Shown piece by piece: positions 13,030 through 21,702 of a DNA stretch of 64,000 nt. Each line of letters starts with the position of its first letter. Position 1 is the stretch's first letter. Position numbers and translations under genes: made by a program. Source of the stretch: Ectorhizobium quercum (GTDB lineage Bacteria > Pseudomonadota > Alphaproteobacteria > Rhizobiales > Rhizobiaceae); the NCBI RefSeq assembly GCF_026552795.1, contig NZ_JANFPI010000003.1:744001-808000 (forward strand), given 5' to 3'. A model generated the notes under the pieces. The model had not been told where the DNA came from. It saw only the letters and a list, made by a program, of their open reading frames with translations, and made no database searches.

Positions 13030-16000
13030 TCATGCCCATGAGGCACTCGCAAGCACGGCGCTCTCGCTCTGCCCGCGGGCGGAGAGATTGCCGAGCGCGA
13101 TCCTGTCGGCATCCGCCGCCACGATGCGGCCGCGCAGGTCCGCCATCAGCAGCGGATCGCACCAGCGCTGGACCCGGCCGACCGGCTGCGGCTCGCCGAA
13201 AAGAAAGCCCTGTATCTCGCTGCACCCCGAAGCCACGAGGAAGACGGCCTCGTCTATGGTCTCGACGCCTTCGGCGACGACCTTCATGCCGAGCCCGCGC
13301 CCGAGATCGATGATCGTGCGGACGATGACTTCGGCGCTGTCCACCACGCCGAGATTGGCGACGAAACGGCGGTCCAGCTTGATCGTGTCGAATGGATAGC
13401 GGCTCAGATAGCTGAGCGAGGAATAGCCCGTCCCGAAATCGTCCAGCGCGATGCCGAAACCCATGCGCTTCAGACCCTTGAGGATCTGCTGCGCCCGGCG
13501 GTCGTCGTCGATCAGCACGCTCTCCGTGATCTCAAGTTCGATCTGCTCGGGCCGCACACCGCTGCGGCGCACGTTCTCGCCCAGCATTTCGATGAAGCCG
13601 GGATGGCGGAACTGCACGGGACTGACATTGATGCTGATATGGTGGTCCGGCAATTCCTCCGCCAGCAGACGGCAGGCTTCGCGGATGACCCATGCGCCGA
13701 TCTCGACGATATTGCCTGACGCTTCGGCGACCTGAATGAATTCCGCCGGGCCGATGAAGCCGCGCTCGGGATGCGGCCAGCGCAACAGCGCCTCGTAGCT
13801 CGTCACCTCGCCGGCGACGGTATCGACACGCGGCTGCAAATGAAGCTCGAACTCGCCGCGCTCTATGGCGAGCTTCAGCTCGACTTCCAGTTCGCGGCGG
13901 CGCTCGATCTCGGCATTCATGCCCGGACGGAACACGAACCAGGTATTGCGGCCCGAATTCTTCGCTTGGTAGAGCGCGACGTCCGCGCAGGCGAACAGAT
14001 CCTCGCCTTCCGCCGCATGGATCGGGCACAGCGCCCCGCCGACGCTGACGCTGCCGGACACCTTCTGGCCGAAGCCGATATCGAACGGCTCGCCGAACGC
14101 CGCGACGATGCGGCGGCAGAAATCCTCGAGCTGGCTCTCGAACACGACATTGTTGAGGATCACCGCGAACTCGTCGCCGCCCAGCCGTGCCGCGACATCC
14201 TGGCGCCCGATCAGGTCGGACAGACGCCGCGCGGTTTCGCGGATGACGACGTCCCCGGCCGGATGGCCGTGAATGTCGTTGATATCCTTGAAACGATCGA
14301 GATCGACCAGAATGAGCGCCACGCTGCGGCGGCTGTCGGCAATATCGGCGGTCCGGGCGAGATACTCGTTGAACAGGCCGCGATTCGGCAGGCCGGTCAG
14401 CGGATCGTGCTGGGCGAGATGGCGGATGCGGCGCTCCGCCTCCTTGCGCTCCGTAAGATCGACGAGACAGCCGACACGGGCTTTCTCACCCCGGTAGACG
14501 ATATCGCGGCCCCTCGCCTCCACGGCAACACGCCGCCCGCCCGGCAGGCGGATTTCGATCTCGTAGCCACCCTGTCGGTCCTCCCTGATCGCGGAGAAAA
14601 CCGTCTCCCAGGATTCGTCGGACAGATAATCCGACATTCTGGAGCCGATGATCTGATCGACCGGCAGGCCCATCAGCTTCACAAGCTGCTCGTTGCAATC
14701 GAGAATCCAGCCGTCGCGATGGATGAGGATGGCCTCGAAGGTCGCGTTGGCCAGAGCGGTGACGCGCTCGGTCTCCTCGATCTCGCGTGTCATCTCCTCC
14801 AGCCTGTGCTTGTGGCACTCTTCCGCCTCGATGCTGTCCATCAGACGGTTGAAGAGTCCCGTCAGCTTTTCCGCCTCGTCGCCTGCAACCACCGGCAATC
14901 GCTGGGACAGGCCGACCGTGCCGTTGAGCAGGCCGGTGATGGCCTCCTCGACATGGCCGACGCCCATGCGCGAGGCATGTTCGACGACATTGAGGCCGAT
15001 ATCCTCGGCTTCGCGCGAAACGCGGATCTTCATCACCCGGTTGAGCAGATAGAAGAACGCGCAACCGAGGCCGAAGCACCAGACGAAATTGACCGCGACG
15101 CCGAGCGCCTGAACCTGAAGCTGGGCGAACGTGCCGCCGGCCGGCAGCAGTTCCGCCGGTGCGAGCACGGCAAGGCCGAGCGTGCCGACGACGCCCGCGA
15201 AGGCATGCACGCCGACCGCCCCCACCGCGTCATCGATGCGGAAGCGCGTTTCCAGAAGGTGATTGCCGTAAACGGCGGCGGCGGAACCGACAAACCCGAT
15301 CGCCGCGGCTCCCGCGCCGCCGAGAACATGACAGCCTGCCGTAACCGCAACAAGACCGCCGAGCATGCCGCAAAGCGATTTTTCCGGAAGGACCACGCCG
15401 TCGCGCCAGTAACCGATCAGATAGCCGGTGCAGGTCCCGACGGCGCCGGCAAGCACCGTGTTGAGAATGATGCGGCCGACATCCGGCGTGACGGCCAGCG
15501 TCGAACCGCCGTTGAAACCGATCCAGCCGACGAACAGCAGCATGCCTCCGGCCATCGACAATATCGGATTGTGACCGGCGATCCGCACCGGCCTGCCGTT
15601 CTCGTCGAAACGCCCGACGCGCGGACCGATGATCAGGCAGGCCGCAAGCGATATCCAGCCGCCCGTGGCGTGGACGACGGTCGAACCGGCGAAATCGACG
15701 AAGCCGAGATTGCCGAGGAACACGCCGTCATTGCCGCCGAGCGCATTGCCCCAAGCCCAGTGGACGAAGAACGGATAGATCAGCGCGGACAGAACGATCG
15801 TGCCGATGACATAGGCCGTCAGCGCCATCCGCTCGGCCACGGCGCCGGAGACGATGGTGGCCGCGGTGCCGCAGAACATCACCTGGAACACGAAGAAGGT
15901 CGCCTGCCAGCCATCGAGGTCCGAAAGGAAAAAGAAGCGCCCGTCCAGCCCGAGAGGCAGAACCCAAGAACTGCCGAAGGCGAACATGAAGCCGATGGCG

Positions 16001-16251
16001 GCGAAGGAAACGATCGCGAAAACGAAGTCGAGCACGTTCTTCTGCGCGACGTTGATCGAATTGCGGGAGCGCACCATGCCGGCTTCGAGCAGCATGAAGC
16101 CGACCTGCATCATCATCACCAGCGCCGCCGAGATCAGGACCCAGGCGACGTCGAGCCTTTGGTCAGGCCGCCCCGGCCCCTCGGCCGACAGGACGACACC
16201 CGGCGACGCCAGCAAAAGCACTGCTCCCAGAAAAGTCGTCGCCAATCGCAT
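13030..16251 (-). CDS. Ammonium transporter (Amt) fused to PAS-GGDEF-EAL
   Basis: Predicted 1073 aa. Order: signal-like N-terminus (1-23), Amt channel with about 11 TM segments (25-405), a linker resembling the Amt C-tail, a probable coiled coil (about 465-500), PAS (496-600), GGDEF (612-775) and EAL (790-1030). The channel keeps the twin histidines (H194 in DFAGSTVVH; H349 in VGVHAFAG), the Phe-gate positions (F126, F246) and the S1-site Ser of FNGGS, so it may conduct or bind ammonium. GGDEF is intact (691-695); the I-site is degenerate (GRQD). EAL has EALLRW, the Asn of INVSP, LEITES, DDFGTG, IKLD and EGVET, so it looks catalytically competent. ATG at 16251; a GTG at 16266 is possible. A sigma-54 promoter lies upstream. 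Confidence 0.93.
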   Translation of the reverse strand: MRLATTFLGAVLLLASPGVVLSAEGPGRPDQRLDVAWVLISAALVMMMQVGFMLLEAGMVRSRNSINVAQKNVLDFVFAIVSFAAIGFMFAFGSSWVLPLGLDGRFFFLSDLDGWQATFFVFQVMFCGTAATIVSGAVAERMALTAYVIGTIVLSALIYPFFVHWAWGNALGGNDGVFLGNLGFVDFAGSTVVHATGGWISLAACLIIGPRVGRFDENGRPVRIAGHNPILSMAGGMLLFVGWIGFNGGSTLAVTPDVGRIILNTVLAGAVGTCTGYLIGYWRDGVVLPEKSLCGMLGGLVAVTAGCHVLGGAGAAAIGFVGSAAAVYGNHLLETRFRIDDAVGAVGVHAFAGVVGTLGLAVLAPAELLPAGGTFAQLQVQALGVAVNFVWCFGLGCAFFYLLNRVMKIRVSREAEDIGLNVVEHASRMGVGHVEEAITGLLNGTVGLSQRLPVVAGDEAEKLTGLFNRLMDSIEAEECHKHRLEEMTREIEETERVTALANATFEAILIHRDGWILDCNEQLVKLMGLPVDQIIGSRMSDYLSDESWETVFSAIREDRQGGYEIEIRLPGGRRVAVEARGRDIVYRGEKARVGCLVDLTERKEAERRIRHLAQHDPLTGLPNRGLFNEYLARTADIADSRRSVALILVDLDRFKDINDIHGHPAGDVVIRETARRLSDLIGRQDVAARLGGDEFAVILNNVVFESQLEDFCRRIVAAFGEPFDIGFGQKVSGSVSVGGALCPIHAAEGEDLFACADVALYQAKNSGRNTWFVFRPGMNAEIERRRELEVELKLAIERGEFELHLQPRVDTVAGEVTSYEALLRWPHPERGFIGPAEFIQVAEASGNIVEIGAWVIREACRLLAEELPDHHISINVSPVQFRHPGFIEMLGENVRRSGVRPEQIELEITESVLIDDDRRAQQILKGLKRMGFGIALDDFGTGYSSLSYLSRYPFDTIKLDRRFVANLGVVDSAEVIVRTIIDLGRGLGMKVVAEGVETIDEAVFLVASGCSEIQGFLFGEPQPVGRVQRWCDPLLMADLRGRIVAADADRIALGNLSARGQSESAVLASASWA

Positions 16252-16330
16252 CTGCCGAACCACCACGCCACAACAGCCGTTCCGACCATGAGGCTAGAGG
16301 CGCGAGCTTAAAGAAGTATGATAATTGCGA

Positions 16331-16346
16331 GGCAACTTTCATGCCA
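16331..16346 (-). promoter_or_regulatory. Sigma-54 (RpoN) -24/-12 promoter
   Basis: Minus strand TGGCATGAAAGTTGCC matches the RpoN consensus TGGCAC-N5-TTGCW at the invariant GG and GC, with exactly 10 bp between them. It lies about 80 bp upstream of the Amt-GGDEF-EAL start codon, just beyond the hlyU-like stop codon. NtrC enhancer sites, if present, would lie inside the hlyU-like gene or beyond; none was identified by eye. Confidence 0.65.
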
Positions 16347-16352
16347 TAATGT

Positions 16353-16673
16353 TCAGACATTTCCGGTTTTTACCGCATCTGCGAAGAGCGACGCGCGGTT
16401 CTGCTGGATGATCTGCTCCGCCTTCCGGAACGTGAACTCCACCGCGTCGTCCTCGCTGGTGAAGATGTCCGCACGGATGAAGTCCCGGCGCAGCGTCTCG
16501 CCATCGACATCCTTTTCGATGCGTCCGGCCAGACGGAATTGCGAGCCTTCGCGGATCGGCGTCGCGAAGACGCGCAGCCCTTCATGTTCGCGCGGCTCGC
16601 GCTCCTTGGCCGGCGCGGCAGGTGCCGAACCGCCGCTGAAAACCGACAGTAGCTTCGAGAAGATCGAGGGCAT
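16353..16673 (-). CDS. HlyU-family protein
   Basis: Small (106 aa) soluble protein resembling the HlyU/DUF family widespread in rhizobia. It has a short Ala/Pro-rich linker (GGSAPAAPAKEREPREHEG) followed by a compact domain with EGLRVFATPIREGSQFRLAGRI and DIFTSEDDAVEFTFRKAEQII. The name comes from a Vibrio hemolysin regulator, but a DNA-binding role is not evident here. The ATG at 16673 (MPSIFSKLLS) is chosen over 16691 because AAAGGA lies 6 bp upstream. It sits 46 bp downstream of ilvA on the same strand and may be its operon partner. Confidence 0.72.
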   Translation of the reverse strand: MPSIFSKLLSVFSGGSAPAAPAKEREPREHEGLRVFATPIREGSQFRLAGRIEKDVDGETLRRDFIRADIFTSEDDAVEFTFRKAEQIIQQNRASLFADAVKTGNV

Positions 16674-16719
16674 TTCGTTTCCTTTCGCCATGAGGCTTCG
16701 ATGGTGCGGCCTGCGCCGC

Positions 16720-17982
16720 TCAGATGATCAGGTTGGCCAGGATATCGTTCTCGGTGATGTCCTCGAAACCGATACCGGCCTCTTCGAAGCGCTGCGTGAG
16801 CCCCGCGAAATTCGCCGGATCCCGGGTTTCGATGCCGATCAGGATCGATCCGAAATTGCGGGCCGACTTCTTCAGATATTCGAAACGGGCGATATCGTCG
16901 TCCGGACCGAGCAGGTTGAGGAAGTCGCGCAGCGCGCCGGGGCGCTGGGCAAGGCGGAGGATGAAGTATTTCTTCAGCCCCGCATGGCGCATCGCGCGTT
17001 CCTTGACGTCCGGCAGGCGCTCGAAATCGAAATTGCCGCCGGAGACGACGCAGACGATGTTCCTGTCCTTGATCAGCTCCGGGTCGAGCTGCTCCAGCGT
17101 GGCAATCGACAGGGCGCCAGCCGGCTCGAGAACGACACCCTCGACGTTCAGCATTTCGATCATCGTCACGCAGATCGCATTTTCCGCGATGAGAACGACC
17201 TGCTCGGCCGGAAAATGCTTCAGGGCGGCGAAGTTCAGGTCGCCGATCCGCGCCACCGCCGCCCCGTCGACGAAATTGTCGACCTTCGGCAGCGTCACGA
17301 TCGAACCGCTTTCAAGGCTGCTTTTCAGGCTCGGCGCACCCGCCGGCTCGGCAAAGACGAAAGTGTCCAGGGGCAGGTCGCCCTCGAAATAGCCGGTGAT
17401 GCCGGCCGCCAGGCCGCCGCCGCCGACCGGCAGCACGATCAGGTCCGGCGTCACGCCGTCCGGCAGTTCCGCGACGATCTCGGCCGCCACCGTCGCCTGC
17501 CCCTCAATGATGTCGGCATCGTCGAAGGGCGGCACCATGATGCCGCCGATAACCTCGACATGCTCGCGGGCGGCGGAATAGCACTGGTCGAAAATATCGC
17601 CGAAGAGGCGGATCGTGATGAACTCGGCCCCGAACATCCGCGTCTTGTCGATCTTCTGCTGCGGCGTCGTGACCGGCATGAAGACGATGCCGGGAACCTG
17701 GAAATGACGGCAGGCGAAGGCGAAGCCCTGGGCGTGGTTGCCGGCCGAAGCGCAGATGAAGGTCTGCCCGCTGCCGGACGCGATGGCCTTGCGCATGAAA
17801 TTGAACGCGCCGCGCAGCTTGTAGGAGCGCACCGGCGTCAGGTCTTCCCGCTTCAGCCAGATGTTCGCGCCGTAGCGCCGGCTCAGATGCGCATTCAGTT
17901 GCAGCGGCGTTTCAGGGAAGATTTCGCGCACGGCTTCGGCTGCATTCTCGATGTCTTGTCTGTCCACGTGACTCGGGTCCAT
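16720..17982 (-). CDS. ilvA: Threonine ammonia-lyase (threonine dehydratase)
   Basis: PLP enzyme deaminating threonine to 2-oxobutyrate, first step towards isoleucine; 420 aa. Seen: PLP-binding SYKLRGA with Lys55, ASAGNHAQGFA, the phosphate-binding GGGGLAAG near residue 195, and a C-terminal ACT-like domain (about 335-415; LRLAQRPGALRDFLNLLGPDDDI). Only one ACT-like domain is present, so it is the shorter regulatory form. The ATG at 17982 (MDPSHVDRQD) is the first conserved start; the frame is open to 18123. It starts about 150 bp from the divergent trkH. Confidence 0.93.
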   Translation of the reverse strand: MDPSHVDRQDIENAAEAVREIFPETPLQLNAHLSRRYGANIWLKREDLTPVRSYKLRGAFNFMRKAIASGSGQTFICASAGNHAQGFAFACRHFQVPGIVFMPVTTPQQKIDKTRMFGAEFITIRLFGDIFDQCYSAAREHVEVIGGIMVPPFDDADIIEGQATVAAEIVAELPDGVTPDLIVLPVGGGGLAAGITGYFEGDLPLDTFVFAEPAGAPSLKSSLESGSIVTLPKVDNFVDGAAVARIGDLNFAALKHFPAEQVVLIAENAICVTMIEMLNVEGVVLEPAGALSIATLEQLDPELIKDRNIVCVVSGGNFDFERLPDVKERAMRHAGLKKYFILRLAQRPGALRDFLNLLGPDDDIARFEYLKKSARNFGSILIGIETRDPANFAGLTQRFEEAGIGFEDITENDILANLII

Positions 17983-18131
17983 TGAAATTCGCGACTGCAA
18001 TGGGTATTGCCATAAGCAGATGCGGAAACAAAGGTCGTTTGTGCCCGCAGCGGCAAAGCTACTCCCGCCACAGGAGCCCGGCGCGTTCGTCCGGCGCCCG
18101 CCATGTGCGGAAAACCGGGACACGATTTTCG

Positions 18132-19592
18132 TTGAACGCCAACCTGATACGGTCCGCCATCCATGTTGCAGCCGTATGCGGCATGTACCTCGCGACGGCG
18201 ATGCTGCTCCCGGCTCTCGTGGACCTTTATTACCGTGACGACCATTGGCGGGTTTTCGCCGTCAGCGCCTTCATGACGGGCGGCATCTCGCTGCTCACCG
18301 CCACCGCCACCCGCGGCGCCCCCCCGCCCTTCAGCAAGCGTTTCGGCTTCATCCTCGTCAACGTGCTGTGGATCGTCTTTTCCATCGCCGGGGTGGTGCC
18401 GATCTATTTCTCCAGCCTCGGCCTCACCTTCGGACAGGCGATCTTCGAGGCCGTCTCGGCCGTCACCACGACCGGCTCGACCAGCATTTCCGGGCTCGAC
18501 GCCATGCCGAAGGGCCTGTTGATGTGGCGCTCGCTGCTGCACTGGCTGGGCGGCATCGGCATCGTGGCACTCGGCCTTTTCATCCTGCCGTTCCTCAGGG
18601 TCGGCGGCATGTCCTTCTTCAGGATGGAATCGTCCGACAACACCAGCGACAGGCCGTTCGCACGTCTCGCCACCTTCACCCGCGCCTTCATCGCCATCTA
18701 TGTGGGCGCCACCGCCCTGTGCGCCGTCGCCTACGACATCGGCGGCATGACCCGCTTCGACGCCATCAACCATGCGATGTCGACCATCTCGACCGGCGGC
18801 TTTTCCACGCACGATGCATCCTTCGGAAATTTCGGCGACAACCGCTTTCTCCTGTGGACGGCCACCTTCTTCATGCTGCTCGGCAGCCTGCCCTTCTCGA
18901 TCATGATTCTTTTTGCCGTCCGCCGCCGCGTCGATACGCTGCGCGATCCGCAGATCGTCGTCTTTCTCGGCTATGTCTGCGTCTTTTCCATACTGGCGGC
19001 CGTCTACAACCACCTGAAGAACGGCGTCGACTTCGGCTACGCGCTGACGCATTCCTTCTTCAACTTCGCCTCGATCTTCTCCACCACCGGTTTCGCCAGC
19101 GAGGACTATACCCAATGGGGTGCCTTCGTCGTCGCCGCCTCCTTCATCGCCACCTTCATGGGCGGCTGCTCGGGCTCGACATCCGGCGGCATCAAGGCCT
19201 ACCGCTTCGTCATCCTGTTCCAGACCGTCCATGTCGGGCTCAAGAAGCTCATCTATCCCGATGCCGTCTATTCGGTGCGCTACGGACGCCTAACCGTCGA
19301 TGCCGAGACCCAGAAATCTGTTCTCGTCTTCTTCTTCGCATTCGTCTTCATCTGGGCGATGGGCAGCCTGGCGATGGGTGCGCTCGGCTACGACATCGCC
19401 ACCTCGCTCTCGTCGGTCCTGACCGCGCTGGCCAATGTCGGCCCCGGTGTCGGAAATGTCATTGGACCGGCCGGCAACTTCTCTGCGATGAACGACCCCG
19501 CCTTTTATCTGCTGTCATTCCTTATGCTTCTGGGCCGTCTTGAGGTACTATCCGTGATGGTGCTTCTGCTCCCGACGTTCTGGCGCAACTGA
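18132..19592 (+). CDS. trkH: Trk potassium uptake protein, membrane subunit
   Basis: Inner-membrane K+ transporter of the TrkH/KtrB family, about 486 aa. The four P-loop selectivity regions are visible: TTTGSTSISG, STISTGGFST, SIFSTTGFAS and ANVGPGVGNV. The reading frame is open from 17982, but the extra leader is Arg/Ser-rich and reaches ilvA. The best start by family length is a TTG at 18132 (MNANLIRSAI); the SD is weak, so the start is uncertain. It needs a cytosolic TrkA partner encoded elsewhere. Confidence 0.88.
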   Translation: MNANLIRSAIHVAAVCGMYLATAMLLPALVDLYYRDDHWRVFAVSAFMTGGISLLTATATRGAPPPFSKRFGFILVNVLWIVFSIAGVVPIYFSSLGLTFGQAIFEAVSAVTTTGSTSISGLDAMPKGLLMWRSLLHWLGGIGIVALGLFILPFLRVGGMSFFRMESSDNTSDRPFARLATFTRAFIAIYVGATALCAVAYDIGGMTRFDAINHAMSTISTGGFSTHDASFGNFGDNRFLLWTATFFMLLGSLPFSIMILFAVRRRVDTLRDPQIVVFLGYVCVFSILAAVYNHLKNGVDFGYALTHSFFNFASIFSTTGFASEDYTQWGAFVVAASFIATFMGGCSGSTSGGIKAYRFVILFQTVHVGLKKLIYPDAVYSVRYGRLTVDAETQKSVLVFFFAFVFIWAMGSLAMGALGYDIATSLSSVLTALANVGPGVGNVIGPAGNFSAMNDPAFYLLSFLMLLGRLEVLSVMVLLLPTFWRN

Positions 19593-19630
19593 ACTCCCGA
19601 CCCTAGCCGCTAAACCAAGGATCATTTTCG

Positions 19631-20275
19631 ATGTCGCTCAACATCCAGTTCAAGGACACCTCCCGCAAGACTAGCGAAGTGCTGGAAGATATTCTGAACG
19701 AGATCAAGACGGACCGCATCACGCTTCGCGACCTGATGGCGATGATCGGCGAGCAGGGCCTGCTGCTGCTGTGCGCGCTGCTGTCGCTGCCGTTTCTCTT
19801 TCCGGTGTCGATTCCGGGCGTCTCGACGGTCTTTGGCGCCGGCATCGTCCTGATCGCCATCGCCATCACCATCAACCGCCTGCCCTGGCTTCCGAATTTC
19901 GTCGCCAACCGCCAGCTCGACACGGCAAAGCTCGTGCCGGTTCTGAACCGCGGCATCAACTTCCTGCGCCGGATCGACCGCTATCTGAAGCCGCGTTTCC
20001 TCTATTTCACCACCGGCATGGTCGCCAACCGGCTGAACGGTCTTGCCCTCACCTTCGCTGGCGCGCTGCTGATGCTGCCGCTCAGCTTCATCCCCTTTTC
20101 CAACACGCTGCCGGGCGTGGCCATCCTTCTGCTCTCGACCGGCATTTCCCAGCGCGACGGGCTTCTCGTGGCCTGCGGCTATGTCATGATCGGCCTGACG
20201 GTGATCTACTTCGGCGGCCTCGCATGGCTGATCTGGGCGACCGGCACCAGCTTCGAGATTCCGGGCTTCGGCTGA
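19631..20275 (+). CDS. exoD: ExoD-family membrane protein
   Basis: 214 aa, ExoD family (exopolysaccharide synthesis, ExoD), first described in Sinorhizobium meliloti where mutants are alkali-sensitive and altered in exopolysaccharide. Seen: an N-terminal amphipathic stretch with LRDLMAMIGEQGLLLLCALLSLPFLFPVSIPGVST and a C-terminal membrane part with PFSNTLPGVAILLLSTGISQRDG. About 4-5 TM helices. The molecular activity is not known. It lies 38 bp downstream of trkH on the same strand and may be cotranscribed with it, which would fit an ion/pH theme. Confidence 0.88.
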   Translation: MSLNIQFKDTSRKTSEVLEDILNEIKTDRITLRDLMAMIGEQGLLLLCALLSLPFLFPVSIPGVSTVFGAGIVLIAIAITINRLPWLPNFVANRQLDTAKLVPVLNRGINFLRRIDRYLKPRFLYFTTGMVANRLNGLALTFAGALLMLPLSFIPFSNTLPGVAILLLSTGISQRDGLLVACGYVMIGLTVIYFGGLAWLIWATGTSFEIPGFG

Positions 20276-20427
20276 CGGGAACGGCCGGGCGCAAATGAAG
20301 ATGGTGCGCTTCTGCGGCGCATCGTCGAACCCACGGGGTTCGCAAGGCCGCATGGGCGCCGCCGCTGCTTCGGCGCCGCCTCTGGAGTGAAGCGGCCGAA
20401 GGTCTCGGCAGCGTGAAGAAAGGAAAA

Positions 20428-20513
20428 TGGTGCGGGCGGCGGGGATCGAACCCGCATGACCAAAGGCCGAGAGATTTTAAGTCTCTTGCGTCTACCAGTT
20501 TCGCCACGCCCGC
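20428..20513 (-). tRNA. tRNA-Leu (anticodon TAA)
   Basis: Minus-strand cloverleaf: acceptor GCGGGCG pairs with CGCCCGC, discriminator A and encoded CCA at 20430-20428. The anticodon loop CTTAAAA shows TAA, the variable arm is long as in class II tRNAs, and the T-arm is GGGTTCGATCC. The anticodon TAA decodes UUA/UUG leucine codons, which are rare in this GC-rich genome. Confidence 0.95.
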
Positions 20514-20550
20514 GCGCGCCTCTTTTCAGCAACTTGGATGCGCGCGTCAA

Positions 20551-20630
20551 GAGCATTTCCAGTAAAAGTGTGAAGCGGCTTTACGTCCGGAAATGCGTAA
20601 AAACAAAGGGTTGGAGCGTTTTCGCGATTC
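20551..20630 (+). repeat. Dispersed intergenic repeat, copy B (best copy)
   Basis: Reads GAGCATTTCC, AGTAAAAGTGTG, AAGCGGCTTTACGTCCGG, AAATGCGTAAAAACAAAGGG and TTGGAGCGTTTTCGCGATTC, with partial inverted symmetry (TTTCC...GGAAA). Related copies occur at 5413-5482, 23580-23620, 31712-31757 and 42890-42936. It lies between the tRNA-Leu gene and wrbA. Confidence 0.75.
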
Positions 20631-20728
20631 GGGGAAGAGCGCAAGCGCCCAAGGACCTGTTCTGCAATCCGTTTCCGGCATCGTGCAAATCCCGTTCGCG
20701 GCGTGTCGGCGAGGCGTTCATTATAGAC

Positions 20729-20759
20729 AAGGCGCGGTTCGGGCGAACCGCGCCTTTTT
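20729..20759 (+). terminator. Strong hairpin terminator downstream of wrbA
   Basis: AAGGCGCGGTTC, a 4-nt loop, GAACCGCGCCTT and then a T tract on the plus strand. It lies 24 bases past the wrbA stop (minus strand) and may also work in that direction, though the tail there is less T-rich. Confidence 0.7.
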
Positions 20760-20782
20760 CGATTTCGGCTGTCTTGCGGCGA

Positions 20783-21382
20783 TCAGGCCGAAAGCTTGGC
20801 CGCCAGTTTGGCAACCGTTGCGCCCTGGAACTTCGCGCCCTCCAGTTCGATGGCCGAAGGCTGGCGCGAGCCGTCACCGCCGGCGATCGTGGATGCGCCG
20901 TAGGGCGAGCCACCCTTGACTTCCTCGACGCCCGTCTGGCCCTGGAACGAGTAAGGCAGGCCGGCAACGACCATGCCGTGGTGCAGGAAGGTGGGAATGA
21001 AGCCGAGGATCGTCGATTCCTGACCGCCGTGCTGCGTGCCGGAAGAGGTGAACACCGAACCGACCTTGCCGACCAGCTTGCCGTTGAACCACACGCCGCC
21101 GGTCTGGTCCCAGAAGGCGCGCATCTGAGAGGCGACCGTGCCGAAACGGGTGCCGGCGCCGACGATGATCGCGTCGTACTCTTCCAGTTCGGCAACGGTT
21201 GCCACGGGTGCGGCCTGATCGAGCTTGAAGTGGGCGCCCTTGGCGACCTCTTCCGGCACCGTTTCCGGCACGCGCTTGACGACGACCTCAGCGCCTTCGG
21301 CCTTGGCGCCTTCGGCAACGGCATAGGCCATCTGCTCGATGTGACCATAAGAAGAATAGTAGAGAACCAGTACCTTGGCCAT
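20783..21382 (-). CDS. wrbA: NAD(P)H:quinone oxidoreductase, WrbA type
   Basis: Flavodoxin-like FMN enzyme doing two-electron quinone reduction, protecting against semiquinone redox cycling; 199 aa, normal length. Seen: FMN phosphate loop [12 protein letters not shown] near residue 9, [21 protein letters not shown] near 75, and [13 protein letters not shown] near 112. ATG at 21382 with an AAGGAAG SD. Monocistronic by appearance, followed by a hairpin. Divergent from the CinA-like gene. Confidence 0.96.
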   Translation of the reverse strand: MAKVLVLYYSSYGHIEQMAYAVAEGAKAEGAEVVVKRVPETVPEEVAKGAHFKLDQAAPVATVAELEEYDAIIVGAGTRFGTVASQMRAFWDQTGGVWFNGKLVGKVGSVFTSSGTQHGGQESTILGFIPTFLHHGMVVAGLPYSFQGQTGVEEVKGGSPYGASTIAGGDGSRQPSAIELEGAKFQGATVAKLAAKLSA

Positions 21383-21702
21383 TGTCTTCGCTTCCTTTTC
21401 CTGTTCTGGACCCTGTATGTCCGGGTCCGTCGTTTCGTCGCAAGCCGGCGGATGGGTTCGAGTATCATGCCCGGCAATGCCGTCGCCGCTGTGACAATCA
21501 ACTTAGGGCGGTTGCGGCGGGCCGACCAGAGGGAACGCCGGGAACGGACTGTTCGACAATAGGATACGAACCTGCGGAATCTTCTCATAATTGCGACCAC
21601 CCCGGCCAACGCCGGTTGCGCGTGAAACCCATTCCGCTTCGCCGCGCGTTGCGCTATTTTCCAGCGCCGCATTCGAGGGCCGTATTCGAGGGAAAGACAA
21701 TC
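21383..21702. other. Divergent intergenic region wrbA / CinA-like gene
   Basis: 320 bases shared by two divergent genes. No convincing sigma-70 hexamer pair, operator palindrome or small ORF was recognised, apart from the SD GGGAAAG upstream of 21703. Confidence 0.4.
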
